Positions 60,012 to 64,000 of a stretch of DNA of 64,000 nucleotides are shown in pieces. Numbering within the stretch: the first letter of the stretch is position 1; each line of letters opens with the position of its first letter. A program made the position numbers and the translations under genes. Below the pieces are notes generated by a model. That model saw only the letters and a list, made by a program, of their open reading frames with translations, was not told the origin of the DNA and searched no databases. Origin of the DNA: an uncultured Clostridia bacterium (GTDB lineage: Bacteria > Bacillota > Clostridia > Oscillospirales > Ruminococcaceae); assembly GCA_947625375.1 (NCBI GenBank), contig CANQOC010000011.1:1-64000 (forward strand), in the 5' to 3' direction.

Positions 60012-60797
60012 TTATCCGTCAATCCCCCTGACGATGCCGTCGGCGGAGGAGACGACGCACTCGATTCCGAAGCGGTCGCCGAGCTTCTCCGCAAGATAGG
60101 GCAGCGCGATGACCTCGGTCTCGTAATGCCCCGCGTCGATAAGCGTCATTCCGATTCGCTCGGCCTCGAGAAATACGCTGAGCTTGACGTCGCCGGTGAC
60201 GAGCGCCTGTGCGCCCTTTTCGGCCGCCGACGCAAGAATGTCGGAACACGCCCCCGAGCCGCACGCGACCTTTGTTATCTCTCTTCCGCCGTCGACCCAT
60301 CTTATTCCCGCCGACTTAAACCGTTCCTTTGCCAATGCGGCAAGCTCCTTCGCCGTCATCGGCGGGCACTTCGCCATCGCGCCGTATCCGACCGGCTCGC
60401 CGTTCACCGGGTCGCGGCGGTTATATTCCGGCGTTATCCCGAGATTTTCAAAACCGAGTATGTCGACCATCATGTCGCTGACGCCGTAGGGCGCCGAGTC
60501 GAGCGAGGTGTGACACCCGAGGCAGGATATCCCCTTTGCGAGCGCCCTTCCCGCCGGATATCCGGCGTCGATATGCTTTATTGCATTGAATATCACCGGG
60601 TGGTGAGTGACGATAAGGTCGCAGCCGAGCGCCTCGGCCTCGTCAACAACGCGGTTCGTCGCGTCGAGTGCGAGAAGAATTTTTGTGACCCTGTCCTCAC
60701 GGCTCCCGACGCATATTCCGGAGTTGTCAAAGCTGTCCTGATTGCGGAACGGCGCAAAGCCGTCGATATAGTCATAAATCTGTCCCAAAGTTGTCAT
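60012..60797 (-). CDS. Nif3-like dinuclear metal-centre protein
   Basis: 261 aa. Metal ligands in LIVTHHPVIF (about residue 61), GCHTSLDSA (about 96) and the C-terminal GHYETEV (about 222). Nif3/YqfO proteins are hexameric toroids; possibly GTP cyclohydrolase 1 type 2-like, but function is uncertain. Start overlaps trmK's stop by four bases. The trmK-nif3 pair is a conserved Firmicute neighbourhood. Confidence 0.92.
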   Translation of the reverse strand: MTTLGQIYDYIDGFAPFRNQDSFDNSGICVGSREDRVTKILLALDATNRVVDEAEALGCDLIVTHHPVIFNAIKHIDAGYPAGRALAKGISCLGCHTSLDSAPYGVSDMMVDILGFENLGITPEYNRRDPVNGEPVGYGAMAKCPPMTAKELAALAKERFKSAGIRWVDGGREITKVACGSGACSDILASAAEKGAQALVTGDVKLSVFLEAERIGMTLIDAGHYETEVIALPYLAEKLGDRFGIECVVSSADGIVRGIDG

Positions 60798-61504
60798 AGC
60801 GAATCCTCCCTCGCGTTGTCAATCATCTTTAAAAGCTCGCCCGCAACCGCGGAAAGCCGCTCTGCCTCCGCCCTTTTCGCGCCGTCGCGCGAGCCGTTCA
60901 TTCCCCTTGATGCCGAAAAAAGGCGCTCCGCCTCCCGCCTTATGTATTCCGCGGCGGCGGGTTGTCTCGGGTCGAGCCGGCCGACAGCGGCCTCGGCGTC
61001 GGTGAGCGTTTTCTTTTCTCCCGAGAAGCTCCCGCTTATCACGGCATAGACGAATTTCCCGTCCTCGACCGCGGTTTCGGCGTCGGTCAGAAAGCCGCTT
61101 TCGGAAAGATATTTCCGAAGAAGGCTCGCCCTTGTGTTCGGCTGGAGAATAAATCTTGCCGACCTCGGGAGGCGGTCCTTTTCGGAAAGAATTTTGATAA
61201 TCAGCTCGCCGCCCATTCCCGCAATCACGACGTCGGTTACATCACAAAGGACCGAAGCGGGGATATCGATGAACCCGTCGGAGAGATAAACCGATATTTT
61301 TTCGTCGAGACCCGCCCTTTCCACCGCCGTCCTTGCGGCGAGGAGCGGACCCTCGGCGACGTCGGACGCGATTGCGCGCCGGCACCGTCCGCTCTCCACC
61401 AGATAGCAGGGCAGGAGCGCGTGGTCAGTGCCGACGTCGAGGACAATATCCCCCTTGACCGCGCCGGCGCAGCACAAAAGGCGGCGGTCGGGCTTAGGCG
61501 TCAT
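60794..61504 (-). CDS. trmK: tRNA (adenine(22)-N1)-methyltransferase TrmK
   Basis: 236 aa. SAM-binding Rossmann motif VLDVGTDHALLP (about residue 21), SDVAEGPLLAA, and the family's 'VTDVVIAGMGGELIIKILSE' and 'FILQPNTRASLLRKYLSESG'; a C-terminal coiled coil follows. Methylates A22 of tRNA. Start lies 11 bp inside the DUF1858 gene. Confidence 0.93.
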   Translation of the reverse strand: MTPKPDRRLLCCAGAVKGDIVLDVGTDHALLPCYLVESGRCRRAIASDVAEGPLLAARTAVERAGLDEKISVYLSDGFIDIPASVLCDVTDVVIAGMGGELIIKILSEKDRLPRSARFILQPNTRASLLRKYLSESGFLTDAETAVEDGKFVYAVISGSFSGEKKTLTDAEAAVGRLDPRQPAAAEYIRREAERLFSASRGMNGSRDGAKRAEAERLSAVAGELLKMIDNAREDSL

Positions 61505-61706
61505 CTTTCTGCCCGAAATATTCTCTCAGCTTTCTGACGAGAACCTCGGGGTCGTTGCTGTGGACCGCGCATGCCTCGGCGATGGTCTCGCCGCGTGCCG
61601 ACGGACAGCCGAGACAGTGCATACCCATCTCGAGGAAGAGCGGCGCACAGCCGAAATCGACGTCCAAAATGTCGCCTATAACGGTGTCTTTTGTGATTAT
61701 GTTCAT
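61494..61706 (-). CDS. DUF1858 domain protein (hybrid-cluster-like small protein)
   Basis: 70 aa from ATG 61706 (MNIITKDT) after AAGGAGGTCTTTAAT. Matches DUF1858: 'VIGDILDVDFGCAPLFLEMG', 'MHCLGCPSARGETIAEAC'. The CxxC could bind metal or act in redox. Function unknown; often next to sulphur or redox genes. First gene of the DUF1858-trmK-nif3-rqcH operon. Confidence 0.88.
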   Translation of the reverse strand: MNIITKDTVIGDILDVDFGCAPLFLEMGMHCLGCPSARGETIAEACAVHSNDPEVLVRKLREYFGQKDDA

Positions 61707-61742
61707 ATTAAAGACCTCCTTGGTATTATTATGTCCGACAAT

Positions 61743-61771
61743 ATGATAACATATTTGCGGGAAAAAGGCAA
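61743..61771 (-). promoter_or_regulatory. Promoter of DUF1858-trmK-nif3-rqcH operon
   Basis: Minus strand TTGCCT (61771-61766), 17-bp spacer, extended TGT-TATCAT (61748-61743). Confidence 0.65.
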
Positions 61772-62132
61772 GGGCAGATGTGCCCGATGCGGGCACATCA
61801 GAAGACAGAGGCGAGAGGGCAGAAGACAGAAGATGGAGATTAGAGGATAGAGGGTAGAGGGGGCATAGCTAAGGGAAGAGGGGCGCCGGCGGGGAAAGGG
61901 CGGGGCGTTGCATTGCCGGAAATAAGGAATTCGCTGCGCTCATGCTATTTTTAGTCACCCCTCCCCATCCCTCCCCTCGAGGGGAGGGGATTCGGTACTA
62001 CTACTTTGCAGCGCCGCCTGACGGCGGGAAAAATTTGCGTGATGTCATACTTCGCTAAATGCGTTCACTTTGCGGCGACGCTAAATGTATCATTTTTGAT
62101 ATCTCTATGCTCTTTTCCTTCCACACCCCCTG

Positions 62133-62225
62133 CCCCCTCTCCCTCAGTGAGAGAGAGGGGGTTCCACCCCACACCCGGCCGTTCACGTTCGTGAACGGCG
62201 CGACCACTCCCCTCGAGGGGAGTGG
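62133..62225. repeat. Triple-palindrome element, copy 4
   Basis: CTCTCCCTCAGTGAGAGAG, CCGTTCACGTTCGTGAACGG, CCACTCCCCTCGAGGGGAG; almost identical to copy 1. Confidence 0.85.
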
Positions 62226-62391
62226 TACCGGGCGGGGAGGACACTTTGACAGGTATATTAAAAGCATGAGCGGCGTCATACCTTGCTATAAGGAATTCGC
62301 TTCGCTCATGTTATTTTTAAACTCCTTTCCCCCTGTCCCCCCTTTCCACACGGAAAGGGGTAACGCATCGCTACGGTTTCAGCTCCTATGA

Positions 62392-62495
62392 GGGCGCAGC
62401 CGCGACCGTCGAAGACGGCCGGAGGGGATAAAATAAAAACTTCGGAGGAAGTTTTTATTTTATCCCCTCGCGCGCGAAGCGCGCCGGCTGCGCCC
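62392..62495. repeat. Nested cruciform element, copy 6
   Basis: Almost identical to copy 3 (22854-22959), including the perfect 20-bp GGGGATAAAATAAAAACTTC arm; left flank TCAGCTCCTATGA. Confidence 0.85.
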
Positions 62496-62966
62496 GAGGT
62501 ACGAGCGGTGTCGCACTGCCGGAAATAAGGAATTCGCTGACGCTCATGCTATCTTTAGACTCCCACCCCCTGCCCCCCTCCCACATGGGAGGGGGTTCTG
62601 CATCGCCAAAGTTTGAATTGCCGCCTGACGGCGGGATAATTTGTGATAGCACCGCACGTCGCTAATAAGGAGTCCGCTTGCGGCGGACGGCTTATCACGA
62701 CACCTTAGCGGTGACGTGATTACGCCATATCCCCCACCCCTGCCCCTCCCCGGCGGGGAGGGGGTCCTGCTTCATCAAACTTTGATTGCCGCTCACCGGC
62801 TTTGGAAAACCGCACCCCCTTTCATGCCGTTTCGCATACTCCTGCCATCTGGTAATCTGACTTCTATCCTCTATTTTCTATCATCTAATCTCCAACTTCT
62901 GACCTCTGACCCTCTCACTTCTGTCCTCTGAAAAGAGCGCCGACAACTCTCTCGGCATTATCCGCC

Positions 62967-63000
62967 AACAAAGAGAAAACGCAGTCCGTCGGACTGCGTT
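62967..63000 (-). terminator. Terminator of zinc-ribbon gene
   Basis: AACGCAGTCC/GGACTGCGTT with loop GAC; minus strand continues TTCTCTTTG. Confidence 0.85.
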
Positions 63001-63011
63001 CGGAGAATAAA

Positions 63012-63281
63012 TCAGGCTTCTTCTCTCATCTTTGCGAAGCATTCGCTGCAATAGACCGGGCGGTCGTCATGCGGCTGGAAGGGAACCCTTGCCTCTTTCC
63101 CGCACTTCGCACAGATGGCGGTGTAGAACTGCTTGCCTTCTTCTTTCTTCTTCTTGCGGCAATCCTTGCAGTCCTTCGGCTCGTTCTCGAATCCCTTTTC
63201 GGCGTAGAATTCCTGCTCGCCGGCGGTGAAAACGAACTCGTTGCCGCAGGTGCGGCATACTAATGTTTTGTCTTGGAACAT
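63012..63281 (-). CDS. Zinc-ribbon domain protein
   Basis: 89 aa from ATG 63281 (MFQDKTLV), six bases after GAGGGA. Four CxxC pairs: VCRTCGNEFVF, CKDCRK, CAKCGKEARVPF and VYCSECFAKM, which form two zinc ribbons joined by a charged linker ('EFYAEKGFENEPKDC'). Matches a widespread family of small 'zinc-ribbon domain-containing' proteins, related in its second half to the CxxC_CxxC_SSSS type. Probably binds nucleic acid or acts as a small adaptor; not known. Confidence 0.85.
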   Translation of the reverse strand: MFQDKTLVCRTCGNEFVFTAGEQEFYAEKGFENEPKDCKDCRKKKKEEGKQFYTAICAKCGKEARVPFQPHDDRPVYCSECFAKMREEA

Positions 63282-63382
63282 AAACATTCCCTCACTTATT
63301 GTATTTGCCAAGTCGGGCCTCCGACGGGAATCGCGTGAATCGGCGAGCTGAATGGCATTGATATAAAAACCCTTGCGGGATT

Positions 63383-63943
63383 TTACCTTATTTTTTCGCG
63401 GAGCTTTCTCCGCACGCGAGCAAGCGCGTTGTCCACCGCCTTGCGGTTTATGCCGAGCTTTTCGGCGACGGCGTCATAGCTTTTTCCGGAAAGATATTCG
63501 GAAAACACCGACTTTTCGAGCGGTGTAAGTCCGGTTGATATCTCTTTAAAGACCTCGGAAAGCGCCTCGCGGTCCAGAACGGTTTTTTCGGGAGACGCGT
63601 CCTCCTGTACGATTTCGGCGTCAAGGGGTTCTTCGCGGCTTTTGATGCGGCTTGACTTCTTAAGTGCCGACAACATTCTTCGGTTCACGCAGATGCCGGC
63701 AAAGGTTGAAAAACCGGCGCCGCGCCCGGGGTCATATCCGTGAACGGCGCTCATCAGTCCCAGAATCCCCTCGGACACAAGGTCGTCGCGGTCGGCCGAT
63801 ATGCGGGTATAAAGTCTTGAGAGCTTTTTGAGCGACGGGAGATAGCGCCCGATAAGCGCGCCGTAAGCGTCGCCGCTGTGTTTTGCCAATGCCGCAAGCT
63901 CTTCGTCGGAAAGGCGGTCGAACGGCGCTGTTTCGTCGGCCAT
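63383..63943 (-). CDS. Sigma-70 family factor, SigH-like
   Basis: 186 aa from ATG 63943 (MADETAPF), six bases after GAGGTG. Region 2 with 'DDLVSEGILGLMSAVHGYDP' and 'FSTFAGICVNRRMLSALKKS', region 4 helix-turn-helix 'SGKSYDAVAEKLGINRKAVD' and NALARVRRKLREKI. Pattern and length fit SigH/Spo0H, which drives early sporulation genes. No region 1 or 3. Whether it is true SigH or a paralogue is not decided by sequence alone. Confidence 0.85.
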   Translation of the reverse strand: MADETAPFDRLSDEELAALAKHSGDAYGALIGRYLPSLKKLSRLYTRISADRDDLVSEGILGLMSAVHGYDPGRGAGFSTFAGICVNRRMLSALKKSSRIKSREEPLDAEIVQEDASPEKTVLDREALSEVFKEISTGLTPLEKSVFSEYLSGKSYDAVAEKLGINRKAVDNALARVRRKLREKIR

Positions 63944-64000
63944 AGATACCACCTCACCATCGTTCGTTATATTATCATATCATTATATCAACTGTATGTC

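Larger units (their letters stand above)
61775..62970. repeat. Composite palindromic repeat array
   Basis: Gene-free, ~1.2 kb. AGAGGATAGAGGGTAGAGG tract (61840-61862), CTCCCCTCGAGGGGAG (61971-61990), triple-palindrome element (62133-62225), CCTTTCCACACGGAAAGG (62338-62360), nested cruciform element (62392-62495), CTCCCACATGGGAG (62576-62597), GTCCGCTTGCGGCGGAC (about 62670), CCCCGGCGGGG (62743-62763), and a TCTATCCTCTATTTTCTATC tract (62862-62935). Confidence 0.85.

Noticed and set aside
1..64000. Prophage, insertion sequence or integrative element
   Set aside because: No transposase, integrase, capsid, portal or conjugation gene was recognised, although the repeats and tRNA 3' copies suggest past mobility.

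Overview
The window looks like a chromosome segment of a spore-forming, anaerobic, low-oxygen-adapted Firmicute (Bacillota, class Clostridia, most likely an uncultured Oscillospirales-type gut or rumen bacterium; the family is inference). Reasons: SpoIIP, SpoVG, a SigH-like sigma factor and a Spo0A DNA-binding domain are present; dgt-dnaG-rpoD lie in a Gram-positive-style operon; there is a CpsB/C/D-LCP capsule module, many lipoproteins with clear lipoboxes, a flavodiiron protein fused to rubredoxin, AGGAGG-type ribosome binding sites, and codon use that is GC-rich with heavy use of GAC/GTC/CTC.

Layout. 1-6.6 kb: DUF362 lipoprotein, spoIIP, VanY-type peptidase plus CBS protein, small lipoprotein. 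6.7-12.4 kb: phosphoglucomutase, then dgt-dnaG-rpoD on the minus strand. 12.7-18.6 kb: a stand-alone Spo0A C-terminal-domain protein with perfect 0A boxes in its promoter, a five-gene MerR/ABC-exporter operon, and a TetR gene. 18.9-25.5 kb: yigZ, rpmE, an orphan sugar-type solute-binding lipoprotein, tRNA-Thr/tRNA-Gly, a signal-peptidase-like protein lacking catalytic residues, an AT-rich lipoprotein. 25.7-37.6 kb: murC-lexA-nudF, spoVG, a Nudix gene, an XRE/GyrI-like regulator, a D-lactate-dehydrogenase-like gene with a 285-bp tandem duplication running into fRMsr, ilvA, ridA, yifB/comM-like. 38.5-43 kb: LCP-CpsD-CpsC-surface protein-CpsB envelope polysaccharide locus. 43-50 kb: metG, P-loop kinase, GNAT, tRNA-Arg, M28 peptidase, GtrA, FliB-like. 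50-53.4 kb: second solute-binding lipoprotein and a GH43 enzyme. 53.5-54.6 kb: tRNA-Pro followed by tandem units that repeat the 3' end of the tRNA. 54.9-64 kb: flavodiiron-rubredoxin protein, the DUF1858-trmK-nif3-rqcH-membrane protein operon, a zinc-ribbon protein, a SigH-like sigma factor.

About a fifth of the window (my tally of intervals, roughly 12 kb) is gene-free and is packed with interspersed palindromic repeats of several families, arranged as composite arrays between operons. The most striking are a ~105-bp nested cruciform element (six copies; arms differ in sequence but stay self-complementary, and the interior is flipped relative to the flanks in two copies), a ~93-bp triple-palindrome element (four copies), and an element that begins right after the terminator of every tRNA locus in the window. 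I saw no transposase, integrase, CRISPR array, phage gene or rRNA here, so the mobiliser of these repeats, if any, is elsewhere. Promoters show a recurring pattern: a TTGnnn -35, 17-bp spacing and an extended TGn-TATAAT -10.
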